From Neelides folsomi (taxonomy: Eukaryota; Arthropoda; Collembola; Neelipleona; Neelidae), in contig JAQGBZ010000075.1 of the NCBI GenBank assembly GCA_034687125.1, positions 124,001 to 188,000 of the forward strand: a stretch of DNA of 64,000 nt, written 5' to 3'. How positions within the stretch are numbered: position 1 is the stretch's first letter; every line of letters starts with the position of its first letter. The notes under the pieces are model-generated. The model was not told the origin of the DNA and did no database searches. It was given only the letters and a program-made list of their open reading frames with translations. The position numbers were made by a program, and so were the translations under genes. Below are positions 49,063 to 62,400 of this stretch, piece after piece.

Positions 49063-52000
49063 TCCTGTCTTCGCCTCCTTCACTTCACCACCCGGGAATT
49101 TAAATGAGGAGTGTTAACTCTGTCGTCCCGCGACTCCATGAGGACACTCGATCATTGAATGAATTGAATCTGAATTTGGCGGTGTGTGGGAGTGGTAATT
49201 TCTTGGAGAGTCGATCCTGCGGATGTTCAGATGCGAGACTGACTCGTCCGCCCGCTTTCCCTCGCTAAAAAACCCGGATCGATATGACATCCGCAGTTGG
49301 GCCGAAGTGCTCGCCTTCGGCTCAAGCCCACCCTCGCAACAACACATACACGAGATGAAGAGGAGGATGGGGGAATTTGGCCCTGGTTTTAATTCCTCTT
49401 CATCACTCTACATAACCAGGATGGACAAGAGACGACGAGGATGGGTGACAAGATAATGGCAGCGGTGGACCTTGTGGCTTAAGAGATTCATCCAATTGGA
49501 GGAGTAAATTTGAGGGCGAGGAATTCTCTTGCTTTTAGTTACTCTCCCTCTTCTCATCCGCTCGTCTTTTTCATTTATCTCCCAACGACTCACTAATCAA
49601 TGTCAGGCCCTCAGCAGCTCACTTTGGTCTTCGAGCACCGTCGCCGTTGAAAATCTTTCCAAGCTAAAAGGAGTAAAAGCGGGAGGAAATATCCATTTAA
49701 TACAAATGTCCCTACTCTTTCATTATTCACTTTCAAATGAATTCCTTTGCATTCCGCTCCACAGAACCCCATTTAGTAATTCCCTTCCAAATCCCCACTT
49801 TTCACTTACCATTAATATGAATGTGCAGATTATATTCCCACTTACATCGACCGTTCTTCCTAGGCACCAAAATAAGTAAATTCTACAGGACTCAAATGAA
49901 TTCTCTATAATATTTTCTCTAAAGTAAACAATAAGTAAACTGCTTTTATATGATATCTACACACTTGAAATAATATAATTATCATAGTATAGTACTTACA
50001 TTTACATTTATAGTTAGAAAAATACATCCGAAATATCTAGTTTGTTAAAACTTAAGTTTGATAAAATTGTACCACGTTCCAATAAGGGTCTTAAAAGCTT
50101 AAAATGAAATGTTTATGTATGGTATTAGGCAGGTTTGTTAGTATTTATAAAATTTATAATTATGGGAGGAAAGGGGTTTTAAAAACAAAGTAAAAACAAC
50201 ATTTGTGTGACATGAGGTATGTCATTGGGACATTAAGCCGTTTTTGTACAACTCCAAGTATTTGTATATTTTGGTTGATGGGAGGAAAAGTAGGGCGGAA
50301 TGTGAGCGGGTGTGCATAGTGGGGAGATTGACAGGTAAGGAGAATTTCCCCCAAACTTTCTACATTTATTTCCTCCGAATTCATATTTCTGCCTTTCTCA
50401 CTCTCCGTTGGATCATATAAGTTTCATAAAGGCATGGGGGAGGATAGGGAAGTCCTCCATTCATATTACATATTGATCATTTCCTCGTGTCGAGTAATGG
50501 ATAAGGAAGAAACTTCATTTTAACACTTTCTTCTTCTCCTCGAGCTCTCATTTCGGTGAAGGGGAGAGAATTCCATTTCCTCTATGTAACAAGGTCAGGT
50601 TGTGAGCCCAAAAGACCCCTTTTTCCCTCTTTCACATCCAATAACGACTTTGCCTTCAAACTCGCCCACTTTAAAATGCTCTCCATTCAATGAGGGATTA
50701 TTTGCAGAACATTGCCATCCACAAGGACAAGAAAGAAAGAACATTAAAGTCCTTTTAACTCTTTTTTGTATAAGATCACTTCCAAGGCATATAACTTTAA
50801 ATATGCGTAATATTATGTTTTAAACAAAATATGAAAAGAAGATCTGATGCGGTATGAAATTCTTTTTGTCGAGACTCTTGAACACATCTTTTCTTTCAGT
50901 TGAAAGAAATTCTAAAACTTTTTTAAAGACTTCAGTGGAAAAGGTGTGATCTGATAAATGACAGCAAGATAGACATCCTTGATTAAAAACTTTATTTTCA
51001 AATTAATTTCTGACTTGATTTGGCAAATACAATTTCAGAGATTAACTTTTCTTAAGTAAATTAAATAATCTTCATATTATAGAGTGTTTTATAAGTTTGG
51101 GCAATCATTATATAAGATATTTTTGACACAAATGTCCTTGAGATAAAAAAAATAATACTTTTAAAAAGATTGAATCCTTGCTTGCCATAAATGACTTTTT
51201 AATATTCTTAAGTTAGGTATAAGCACAAGCTTACAAACATGTTATTAATATTTGTAAGGCGTTAGAATAATTACTTTCTAGCAAAATTTTATTATTTTCT
51301 TTCATGCATCCTAATTATCACTTTATCACATAGCACAGTCAAGAGGTTGAGTAAATGGCAAAACGCCCTTTATTAAACTCTCAAAGTGAAAAGGGCAAAG
51401 ACTTCCTGCCCCCAATTTCCCCATTAAAAATCCATCAATATTAATGATAATGGAAGTTTGAAAAATAGTCTTATCATCGTCTGACTAACTTTAAAAATTA
51501 ATGATGCTTCTATATAGAATACATATAAAACTGAATAAAAAATGATACATCCTTATAAAAATTACTAATCCGTAAGTATGAATACATACGTACTTACGTA
51601 CTATCGTTGCTGCCTTAAAGATAGTTCCTTCCTACGTGTGTATTACATTAATAGTTTTACTCAGCTTGTCTTATAACATACTTTTTTTGTATTATGTATA
51701 ATATAAAAATAATGAAATTCTTGCAAAAATCTAATTAGAGCAGACATTTTTCAGATCTCAAGTTTTGCAAGTGTAACGCTAATTGCATTAATTTACCCTT
51801 TGTACGTTGACGTTATAATGGTTATAATAACTTATAATACATAGGATATTTTAAATAAATAAATATACATAAATACTATATATTACATAGGTAATTACAA
51901 ATATGACTATACGCATATTTGTAATTACCTACATAGATTTGCACTTAAGTATGCATGTATATGTAGTACAATCATATTAGTACAATCTTTTGAATCCCGG

Positions 52001-52067
52001 CGTTTAATTGAGTCTTTACGGTAGGTATTAAAAGTTTTATAAGTTAAAAAAGCTTAAAAAGTTGAGA
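49063..52067. other. Intergenic between the two scramblase-like genes
   Basis: 3 kb. A GC-richer block (about 49.05-49.7 kb) immediately upstream of gene A is probably its promoter and 5' UTR. Open frames there (for example 116 codons at 49529, plus) lack any domain or splice partners. AT-rich sequence with one perfect hairpin (51888-51931) fills the rest. Confidence 0.55.
51888..51931. repeat. Perfect 18-bp hairpin with 8-bp loop
   Basis: Arms taggtaattacaaatatg (51888-51905) and its exact reverse complement (51914-51931) are separated by 8 bp. It lies about 140 bp beyond the 3'-most candidate exon of scramblase-like gene B, in AT-rich sequence. Confidence 0.9.
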
Positions 52068-52208
52068 TCAAAAACTGATTTTTTTATCGTGATGTTCAAA
52101 GACGTAAGCGAGGGTTCCAATGATGACGACGACGAATGTGATTGACAAGAATAAAGAGATGAAGTCGGAACATCGTCTCCGCTGGTTCATCTTCCGCTCA
52201 AGCTCTTC
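52068..52208 (-). CDS. Alternative or additional 3' exon of scramblase-like gene B with a transmembrane segment
   Basis: 141 bp behind a good acceptor (ATTTTAG), entered in phase 0 and ending in TGA at 52068. It encodes EELERKMNQRRRCSDFISLF followed by SITFVVVIIGTLAYVFEHHD, a basic stretch and a clean single membrane helix. The donor at 52282 has phase 2 and would bring a stop, so this exon must be reached from a phase-0 donor inside the previous exon, or it belongs to an alternative transcript. Confidence 0.45.
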   Translation of the reverse strand, partial: EELERKMNQRRRCSDFISLFLSITFVVVIIGTLAYVFEHHDKKISF

Positions 52209-52278
52209 CTAAAATTGAGATAAGCCGTCTTATGTTATAAACCCACATAGTAATACATTATATCTTATAAAGGTATAC

Positions 52279-54065
52279 TTACCATTGTATGAAACCAATG
52301 TACCAGAAAATATAGAGAAAGTAAAAGCGGTTAGGTAAATATATAGGCGGAAACATTTGTAATGGAATTGAGCAAAGGAGAATTACGAGAATAATCATGA
52401 AGATGAGGAGAACTGCTGTGGTCTGGGGTTTATCAGGTTGAATAATTTTCAAACTTTTCGTTTTCGGTGAGTTGGGTGGAAGTTTAATAACGGCGACTGT
52501 CTCCGATTCCCCGACGACATCACCAGGACCATCCGCTCCCCGTTTAACCTGGAGAGAACAACATGGGAAATTTCATTGGAAATGAAACGCAAACAGGTTT
52601 GAATTTCCTATACGATGACCCCAAAAATCATCACAAGAGATTACTGGAATGGAAGGGCTTAAAGTAAGTATAGGGAAAGTGTACTATCAACAGAGTTTGG
52701 ACTAACGAGAATAATTTCAGATCTCGGTTGTGATAAGGCAAAGTAGCTCTTGGTCGTTGGGCCATAACCGACTTTTATTTCAAATGTTCTTTTCCACAAC
52801 TTGGTCCTGAAAACTATTGATCCAAGATATGAGCTGTCTTCAGTGTAAACCCTCTTTTCTCCGTTTTTCTAATATAAATAAAATGAGACTTTTAATGTTA
52901 AATGCTTTACTTCAATTACAGTAGTATTTCTTTTTCTTCTTTGTATGCGGATTTAATATATGTGTACTATTGTATGTATTTGTAATATAAATATTTGAAT
53001 GTAATTTTAATTTTAAGATTCTGAACATTTTCAGTTATTAAATTGGTTATGTCAAAAGAATATTAAAAAGTTGTAAGACACGGTTGATTTCATTAAACTC
53101 AAATTTCAATATTAATTAACCTCTCTGAAGAAAGCAGCAGATAAAGAACAGACGGCACCGTTGAGAGGAACAGAATTCGTTTTCAAGATCAATTTCGCCC
53201 TTTCGTTCGACTCGTACAATTCAATTTCCTCTTTTGATTTGCAAATGCAAAATCCCCGACTCCGCACTTCTTTTCCCCAAAACAGAATGTATCCGTTCTG
53301 ACTCCAAATTTCGAAATTTCCGTCACCTGGAATTTACATTACAAAAATGTTGTTGGCTCAAAAGATCCACAATAAAAGTTTACAACATTATTCTTGGGAT
53401 TATATTACAGAAGAGTATAAATAAAGTATAACAATTTTAATATATTCTTATGCCTACTATAGATATAGAGTTTTATGTACCCATAATATATTTACAGAAA
53501 AATTTAATAAATTTAACTATTTAGTATTCGTAAAAATATTTACAGTTTACAGTTTTGAGGAATACAAAATATAGTCTTATTGTTATTTGGAATATGATAG
53601 GGAGTTTAAACTTAATACACGTTTAACAATAAAAGTATTATAGAGTATAGTATAAAAGAATAAATAAGGCAATTAAATATCTACATACAAATCTCTGTAA
53701 CTGCATTATTGTATAAAAGCATACGCACACAGTTCTTACATCTTATAATACATACATACACCTTATACATATTAGCTCTTTTAGGATTATATAGAATGTG
53801 CAAATAAGTATAAAAAAAAGTTTAAAGAATATCGGGGAATAGAGCAATGAAGCTTAAAATGGGATTATTCAAGTGTGAAAATTTGCTTACCTTTGGGAAT
53901 GAAGCTCAGCTCCCGTACATTTTCAAAAATTCTGAATAGCTCGTTTCCTCCACCCGTTGTAAAATTTTGGGAAGATTCCATCTCGATAGATAAAAAGGCC
54001 ATTGGTGGATCTTCGATCCCGCAAGGGAAAACTTCTTCGTACCTCGGAGGGGAGTCACGAATCAT
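52279..54065 (-). CDS. Membrane protein, divergent phospholipid-scramblase-like (B)
   Basis: Exons: 53891-54065, 53121-53326, 52707-52868, 52283-52548, with TAA at 52279-52281 if the last exon is read through. The model gives about 270 residues. The N-terminal segment ends in FENVRELSFIPKG. GDGNFEIWSQNGYILFWGKE then matches the scramblase strand pattern NKYEIKNxxGQxVYFAxE, and is followed by RGFCICKSKEEIELYESN. Further on, SSYLGSIVFRTKLWKRTFEI recalls the IGYVxQTW...FTI strands. An Asp/Gly linker leads to a hydrophobic segment (TTAVLLIFMIILVILLCSI) and a second aromatic one (RFYFLYIFWYIGFIQW). No calcium-binding loop is obvious. It shares general layout, strand and neighbourhood with gene A, suggesting an old tandem pair. 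The 3' end is ambiguous because an alternative exon with its own transmembrane segment lies at 52068-52208. Confidence 0.5.
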
Positions 54066-55043
54066 TTTGACTCAATTTCTCGACCATTCACTTGTTCTCT
54101 CTTTAGGTATTCTAATTGAGTTCAACTGACTCATAAAAGTCATTGAATGTTTAGCAAGTAAATTAATTAAACATCAATAACATTCATTAATAAATACACT
54201 TGTTTTAAAACTATTTAATTATTAGAATTTAATATAAAAGAGTATTATTAATCTTTCATAGTGTGTATATGTATATTGATATACCCTTTAGTTTCCCAAG
54301 CTTAAATAATATAACGTGGGCTATAACGACAATTAATGCTAATTTAATAGTAATTATTATTTCAAACTTTTAGTTTTGTATGGAACTTGAAAGGAATGAA
54401 CAAGGAAAACTTTATTGCCCACATCTCCACTTCACGTACAAGTTTTGTTTAAACAACTGCTAGTTGCTTTTTTATGTCCCGAAGGGTATTCCTGGGTTAT
54501 TTAGGGAATTAAGTCGAATTACCTGTGAATTTATGAGTCATGTATTGTGGGTTAGCAGTTTAGTGTGCCTTCATTTTTAACAAAATATTGAGCCATTCTT
54601 TCAACCTATGCCTATTGAAGAATAGTGGAATTGAGGAATTTCTTCAAATCGATCATAATACTTTTATAACCTTTACCCAACCCCTATTGCCTATTATCAA
54701 TAGGGAAGAAAATGAATAATAGAGGAACTCATACGAAGATTGATGAAGGTTTCTGGAATTCAATTCTTTCTCACCATTCAACTTCGTCGTAGTATTTCCA
54801 CTATCTGGAACACTAAAGATATATATGAATGAACATGAGGAGTCTGACAGCGACGTTGATCTATTCTAAATTCTAATGGATCTTTTATGCAGACTAATGG
54901 ATAAATGATCTTCTTTTATCAAAACACAATAAATGCATTATTTCTTTCTATTAATGCTTTATTGATTCTTTTAGATAAATTCTTCGTAAAATAATAAAAA
55001 AAACTTTCTCTTACAATTAATATAATTAATGAATTGAAACATG
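54066..55043. other. Intergenic upstream of scramblase-like gene B
   Basis: About 1 kb, AT-rich. It holds the presumed promoter of gene B and the NIP7 3' UTR. No coding signal. Confidence 0.6.
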
Positions 55044-55876
55044 TTAGGTGAGGGTGTCTTCGCTCCTGATGTATTCTCCAATATCGGCCTGGTGGAAACA
55101 TACAATTGTGGCTGGATCAGCATGTCGGCAATCGGACGTTGATTTCGCTGCAGTTCCAAATCCCTAAATACTCATTCATTTAATTATTAAAAACAACTAT
55201 AATTAAATATTTTAATTATAATCACAAGATGTAAATGTAGTAATAAATTAATAAATGTTTTTATATGAATTGTAAAAATACCAATGGAATGTCCTGCATA
55301 GAGTAAAGAACAACTCCCCGGTACTTGACGGTGTTTTCAGAAATTCTTCCTAACCCAGCTTTAGCTACGTTGTGCCCATAAAGAAATTGTTGTTCAGCCG
55401 AAGGTTTAAGCCACATTTTTGCCTGTAATTATATAATAAACATAAGGCTTGTTAATAATTATTTTTAATAATTCTGATATTAATTTAATTTCGTAAGGAT
55501 TTTATAAAAATGCAAACCTGAGCGTAAGGAGCCAAATAATCAAGTGCTGTAATATGAAGATGAAATTTCTTGCTCTTTGTAAATTTTCCAAAACATGTTC
55601 CAAGTGAGAGTAAATTGTCTCGGGCGATGTTCCCAGCCTTTTTCATAATTTCTTCACTGACATAATAAATCCTCTCTCTGTGAAGGCGAAAGCAAAATGG
55701 TCCGTCAGGTCGGTCAATTAAAATCTTGATATTCGAGCCGATGCTATCGAACAAAACCAATTGTTTAGTAAAAACATGATTATTGTTATTTTAATTATTG
55801 GGGAAAATATTCAAACTTACTATTTTTCAAGTTTTTCGAAAAATATCCTCGTTTCCTCTTCAGTTAAAGGTCTCAT
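55044..55876 (-). CDS. NIP7: 60S ribosome subunit biogenesis protein NIP7
   Basis: Nucleolar factor needed for 27S/32S pre-rRNA processing and 60S subunit assembly. Exons: 55821-55876, 55518-55743, 55282-55422, 55044-55163, summing to 543 bp or 180 residues, the same length as the human protein. The start [20 protein letters not shown] and the segments [34 protein letters not shown] and [10 protein letters not shown] belong to the N-terminal domain. The C-terminal PUA RNA-binding domain contains [48 protein letters not shown] and the ending [17 protein letters not shown]. All splice sites are consensus. The gene lies head to head with ELYS, 530 bp between the two ATGs. Confidence 0.98.
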
Positions 55877-56406
55877 GATGAGAATTAGTAAATTACTATT
55901 TGAATTAAAAGAAGCACATGGATCTTTTTGACCACAACCGCCAAGAGTCTATATACCCATAATGCAGAGAAAAGAATACGCGGGCCATTCTGCATATGAA
56001 TGTGAAGCCGCTCACATACTCACATTGCTTCCTTTTACTCGACATTAAACATAATTTCAATTTATTAATTTTTTAAATTGTAACCTATTTAAATTAAAGA
56101 CCTGTTATAGAGTTATAGACTAGTAGCTGTTTTATATTAGTTAATTGGTTATTCGCTACGAGGAAATTGTCCCTCAAGTTCAATTGACATGACACGACGA
56201 CAGAACGTATTCGGTAAATTATATATTCAATATTCAACTATCATTCTATGAGCTCTATATCTAATCTATCATTCTTATTTAAATTTATGCATATCATACG
56301 TGTACGTGTACATGATTAATATTTATGTTTTATGAATAGATGCGATTAACATAATTAATGTCATTTTGATAAATTTTACAGGTTAATTTCTTTAATCCAA
56401 TTTACG
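55877..56406. promoter_or_regulatory. Shared divergent promoter region of NIP7 and ELYS
   Basis: 530 bp separate the two start codons on opposite strands, so both core promoters must lie here. An acceptor (TTTTACAG) about 26 bp before the ELYS ATG suggests a small 5' UTR intron for ELYS. No TATA or known factor site can be assigned with confidence. Confidence 0.6.
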
Positions 56407-59400
56407 ATGGCAAGCTTTGGAAAGCAGACATCTTTACAACATTTATTATCTCCAGCATATATTGCGGATCAGATTGATTTACCACTGGAGCAAGCTGGAG
56501 ATTTCCTTGTTCCAGATAGCATTTATAAAAAGGGCTTTATATCCGAAGGTACTTGTACTTTAAATATTTTGTATTTAATATTATTTATTTAGTTTTTATA
56601 TTTCAACGAGTCAATGAGTCTACTTGGAAAAATCATTAGATTTGCAATGGGGTTGCAACTACAATGAAGATGTCATCCGTTGTTTTCCGATCGTCGAACA
56701 TCATCAGCCATTCAGAAAAGTATGCAGATCGGCTTACACTATTACAAGCCGGAGCTTCAAATTTCGCAAATATAAAAACAAGAATGTGATAATTACTTGT
56801 GCCGCCGAGGTCTCTCTGGATCACTTACGAACATGTGGGAGGAAGTATATCTTACTCGGTTTAGAGATTTCAGATGATGTCGGAGCTCTTGTCATTTATG
56901 ATCCACACAAAGCGAAACCAATTAAATGGATCAAACTTCCTTCTTCGGTAAATAGCTGGATAACTGACATTCACTTTGAGTATATATAATTGTCCATTTC
57001 TATTTAACAGCCAAGGAGTGTCACTGTTGTGAGTCACTTCGAAGACGATGTGATGAATTATTGCTTCAATCCAGCGATGATTGCAATGGTTGGAATTGCA
57101 GCTGTTGGGTTAATTGGTGGGGATGTTATAATCATCGACTTGGGATTGGATGACCCGGAAATGGCCCCAACTCTTCAGAGAAATGAACAAGTGAAAACAT
57201 GCAAATTAAGATTTGTCAAGCCCAATGAACCTCAGATTGCACAGAAAAGAAAACATTACGCTGTTAAATTTTACACCATCGCCCTACTAATCACCCGTAA
57301 TATATTATTTATAATACTTTTTTTATTCTTTATTAGCTTATTTCCGAATTCTAATCTTAATTGATTTTTTATTTAGCTGATAGCGACATTCCCGATTACG
57401 TCCCAGAAAAATATTTTTACCTAGCTCCAGACAAAACTATTATTGCCGATACTGAAAAATATGCAGTTTTTGTCACTGCACTTAGTTACGTTCCGGAGAT
57501 TGGATCATTAATTATTGGATTCTCCTTTGGCGTATTTCAAATATATCGGATTGACAATTTGACTTTAAAGTAATTCAAAAATTAATATTTTATTTCATAT
57601 AAAATTAAAGGTTTTCTAATTGAAAATTGTACGTTCAGTGTTAAGTAATGTAGACTAATTTTTTTAAATTTATTAATCAGGTATAGTTCTCCAATGGAAT
57701 ATGGAGACGCTCCTGTAATGTCTTTTGCCTTCCGTCAACCCATCGACGATCCAAAGAACTTTTGTTATCTTTGGGTTTTTTATGGAAGGTACGACTATGA
57801 AAGCGATCAAGGTTTTGCTGAATTATTTTCAATGTTATTTGAAAGAAAACGAACTCTTGAAAATTACGGAGCAATCTATGAGGTATTATTTGAAAAGAAT
57901 CATTTTAATTGTTTGACGATTTACAAATGACTGCAAACAAAGTTTACAGCATATAAAATAATTTCTATTTATTTTAGAATCTTAAAACAAGTCAGAAGAG
58001 ATTGGCCATTCAGCTTAAAGATTATCATTATGGGGATGGGGAAGACAGTCTTATTCGACCAGTTTGTATGTGGAATGGGAGTGACAATTTGACATTTTTT
58101 GTTTGGGAGGCTGGACGTCTCGGATCTTACTACGTCGGAATTTTTGATTTAAACCAATGGTATTCAACGGAGACTCCAGCTGAACTCAGAATTAATCCAA
58201 TAAATGGATTATGTCCATACTGGGTTGCAATAAATATTGAAGCTAATGGTATTTGAAATATTAGTTTAAAAATATTAAAATATTAGCTTATTTTTTATAT
58301 ATTAGTTAATTATTATTATGTTACTTTAATATATTCATTATTTTAACTTTTCTAGATAAAAGTTCAGCCCTTTGGGATATAAGACTGAAGCCAAATACGT
58401 TCCGCAAATGGTCAATGCCTCACCTTGATTCAGAACTTCATCATTACCCAGCTTCCTTCACGTTTAGTGAGTATTCATATTCAAACATATTTTGAATTAT
58501 TTAATAAAATAATTTAATTTTAAAGGTCTTCTTTGCTTAAATTCACTCGGAACTTTTACTTGCGACTATGACGGAGTGCAAGAAAGAATATTGAGAATGA
58601 TTGTCACAGAAGGACATTCACTTCTCACAGAGCCTTCTGAGTTGGTTCACGCTTGTCGGAAATATGGTCTCAAGCCTGTTTACGATGAAATGTATCAAAT
58701 TGAAAATAGTTCTCCTGATGTAAGATCAAGATTTATAATTAATTTATTATGGTGATAAACTTATACCATACCTAATAGTAATATAATACATTAATCAATT
58801 TAGGATCAAGAGAGATTTTTTATTTTCTCTACTCTCTTGGATTGTCGTCGGACAACACATATTACTTGCATAGCTGACAAATGGATGGATGGATCGTATG
58901 CGAATGCTGGATGTACTATTGATCTCATCATTGACTGGATCAAACGCGCCATATCGACCATTCAGTCTTTTTCCGAGGATCATTGGTACAATCTTTTCAA
59001 CTTCAGAAGTTCAATTCTTCCACCCGAGTCTGCTGATTATATTTCCTATTCATCCGAAGCATGGAACGATCTCAAAGGACTCCTTCATATATTTATGAAA
59101 CCAAAGGAAGTCTATTCAAGTAAGTATTGAAAACATGGTCTTAACAATACTATATTTTCAATAAACACTTTTAAGGCAGTAAGAAAATAACATTTTTGAA
59201 TAATTATAGTGAGAAAGAAAATTGTGGATGAATCAATTTACATTGTGAATAAGCTTGTTTTGTATTCGAGAGCTTTATTCCTCGTGTATCAAGCAAAGAT
59301 TCTTCCAATGTCTGGCGAGTTTGAACCAATGAGGATTCTGAAAAAACGTTATCATAGGCGTCGTATAGAAATTGAAAGAGATTTATCAAATTCTAATTTT

Positions 59401-62400
59401 TTGGAAAATGAATTCAAAGAGGTAAAATTAATTTATATTAACCAAATATTGAATATTTTAATAAAGTGAATTTGTTCTATATTTTTGAATTTCTTATTTG
59501 TTGAATTTTTAGTGTCCGAAATTAATGATCGACTTCCTTGTTAATAATTTACCTGGTGATTTGCTTGAGATGGAATGGTATGTTCCTCTTGATCTTTCTC
59601 CATTGGATCCCAAATATCCACCAGAACACCCTGGAATTATTTTAAATATGCTCATGAGGAGTGGAGAAAATAAAAAAGGTGAAAAGGCCATTTCACGTAT
59701 CGTCTATTATTTCTTCAATGACATCTTCAACCTTGCAAGAATGTCTCACAAGTATGTTAAAATATCAATTAAAATCCCAATAATTTAATCTCATCCGAAT
59801 AAATTAAAATATTCATTAAAAAGAAATTTAATCCTTATTCTTGCAGTGTTGTTCGAGGGCATTTGGGATCTTTACTCCAATTGTCTGATATTGAAAAGGA
59901 CGAAATTGACCAACTTTGGGCATTTGATCAAGGCGATTACGAAAGTGCTTCCTCTTACCTTATGCAAAGAGGGGATTTGGATGAAAAAGAAGGTCTTCCA
60001 TGGTTTACACTCATTGCCTTTCTCTCGACTATCCCTGGGCAAGAAGATAGAATGCTGAGTATACTCAGAAGCTCATGCCCACCAAAATTAGCCAAGTAAT
60101 ATAATAAATTGGGAATAGGAATAAGGATAATATTATTTTTCATAAAATTGATAATTAAAGATGCTTACTTAAGATTGTTTTATTCTTTAGACTTTACATC
60201 AACTTATCTCTAGCAAAGGGTTGTCAAGATTATATCTTTGACGTTGATTTCTACTCAACAATTTGTAAAGATGCTGAACTACTTAAGCATTTCTTTCTTG
60301 GTATTTTATTTTGTTTAAATTAACAATTAATGAATTAAAATGATGTAAGTAATTTTAAGAGAATGTCTACCTATGCATTAATGAAAACTAGATATGAAGC
60401 TTATATAATTAATTATTTGTATACCTAACCATCTTTTTAATTATAATAGAAATTGAGTGCAAAGGACTCCTTCGGAACTTTATTTTGAAGAATGGAAATA
60501 ATTTGGGAGAATTGGGAAATTCAGTACTTGAGTCTCATCTGAAGAACTTAATAAGTTTTGATGGGGAAGATCTTCTCTTTTTATTTTATATCCTAACGAA
60601 AAACCAAAAGGATGGGACTGAACTTGAGCAAAAAATGCTGGTTAAATGGAATTCGCTCCAGCTAACTCCCCAGCAGCAGGAGATGTTTTCATCAAAACAG
60701 AAGATGTTGGCTCAAATGTTAAAAGATCGAAACGAGCAAAATCCTCTCAAAAATCTTCTCAAAAAGGCTCCAGTTTGCGAGACAGGTAATAATTGCTTAC
60801 TCATTTCTTGAATTATTAGAAATAATATAATTTTATTAAATAAAAGAAGTAAAGATTCATCATATTGGTGCTTTTAAAATCTATTTTATAGGAAAACAAC
60901 CAAAAATTTCCAATTTAAAAATTCGTGTGAAGAAAGTAGAATCAACGCCCGTGAATCGTCCAGATCCAATCTTATTGCGATTTAAAAGTCGTCATCAAAC
61001 TGAAGTTGCTTTTAGCCCTTTGAGACAGTTTACTGGTTTCAAAACGCGTCAAAATGAAGATCAAGAACTTGGAGAAGCTGATATGGAAGAGGACATGGAT
61101 ATTTCACAGTCATCTACCATCACTGGTTTAAAGTTGTACGATGTAGCGAGCATTTTGCAAACTCCAAAAGTTAACAAATTGAATGAACCTACCCCTGTCT
61201 CAATAACTCAACAACTTTTGTCTGATTCTACTAAAATCCAATCAATTATTAAGGTAATAATCTAATAATTTAAATAATCTAATATTTTATATTGATTTCC
61301 TTATTTAACTAAATGTAAGTAAATCATAATGAAATGAATTTACTGCGAAATAAAAATTTATTTTTTATAACATATTTTATGAATCTTCTTTTTAATTTAC
61401 AGAGTGATTCAAGAACAAGTACACCACGACACATTCAAAAGATTCATTTTAATTTGATTGACGATGAAGAAGGATTGGATTCGTCGAGTGATTTGCGGCT
61501 TTCAATTCCACCATCACCAAAAGAAACTGAGGCGTCAACCTCATCGGAAAATATTGTCCAAGATGATGAAAGTATGGATATCGTGAATGAGAAATCTATC
61601 CCAGTGGAAAAAGTTCGAGAGATTCCTCTGCCATTTGACGATGAAAGTATCGAAGCTGGTCCTTTCTTCGCTGGTATAAATAATGGTAGCAATATGATGC
61701 AAACATCAACAATTAACCGAGCGTCTGTCTCTTTATCTGAATCCACTGTCTCCGTCTCAACACCTAAACCCGCTTTTGCAGAAATATCCGCCCTTCGCCT
61801 TTCTAGCCCTATTGCTGTTAACATTGCGGATTCTGAGGACGAGGTTAAGGATACATCTCTTATTGAAATATCCGATGATTCGGTTATTATTGAACAATCT
61901 CCTCCAATTGTTGAAGAAATTTCATCGAGAAAGACGCTAGATGAATTATTTAAACAAACGACACAAAATGAAAAGATCCAAATTAGAGAGACGATCCATG
62001 AGGTTTTTAAAGACGCTATTGAGGAATTCAAAGAATCCGAAGAAATTGTGGAGGAGCCATTGGTAGTTCCAGTTCCAATTGTTGAATCGGCTCATATTGA
62101 GGAAACGTCCCCATTTGAGCTAACTGAGGAAGATGAGAATGAAGAAAGTATAAATGATGAGTGTTTTGAAAAAATCCCGGCTCAAAAACAAGTTCCAGCC
62201 ATCTTTGACACTACTACAGTATTTGAATTGAGTCTCGATGCATCTACTGGAGAATTTAAATCGCTGGATACAACTCATACTTCTGAACAAATGGAAGAAG
62301 CGCTAGAGTCTCAATCTGTTCCGGAAACGAATATTTCAACTTTGAAAAAAGTCAATAAACTAGAGGAATCGCCAATAATTGAAACAATTCCAGAGAAAAT

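Noticed and set aside
49529..49879. 116-codon plus-strand frame with a hydrophobic start
   Set aside because: Lies in the GC-richer region upstream of scramblase-like gene A; no domain or splice evidence.
51569..51598. Near-palindrome cgtaagtatg...catacgtacttacg
   Set aside because: Arms interrupted by a 3-base insertion; too short and AT-rich to stand out.
61444..62031. 195-codon open frame on the minus strand
   Set aside because: Lies fully antisense to the long ELYS tail exon, whose plus-strand reading continues for 2.6 kb; Ser-rich composition mirrors the sense codons.
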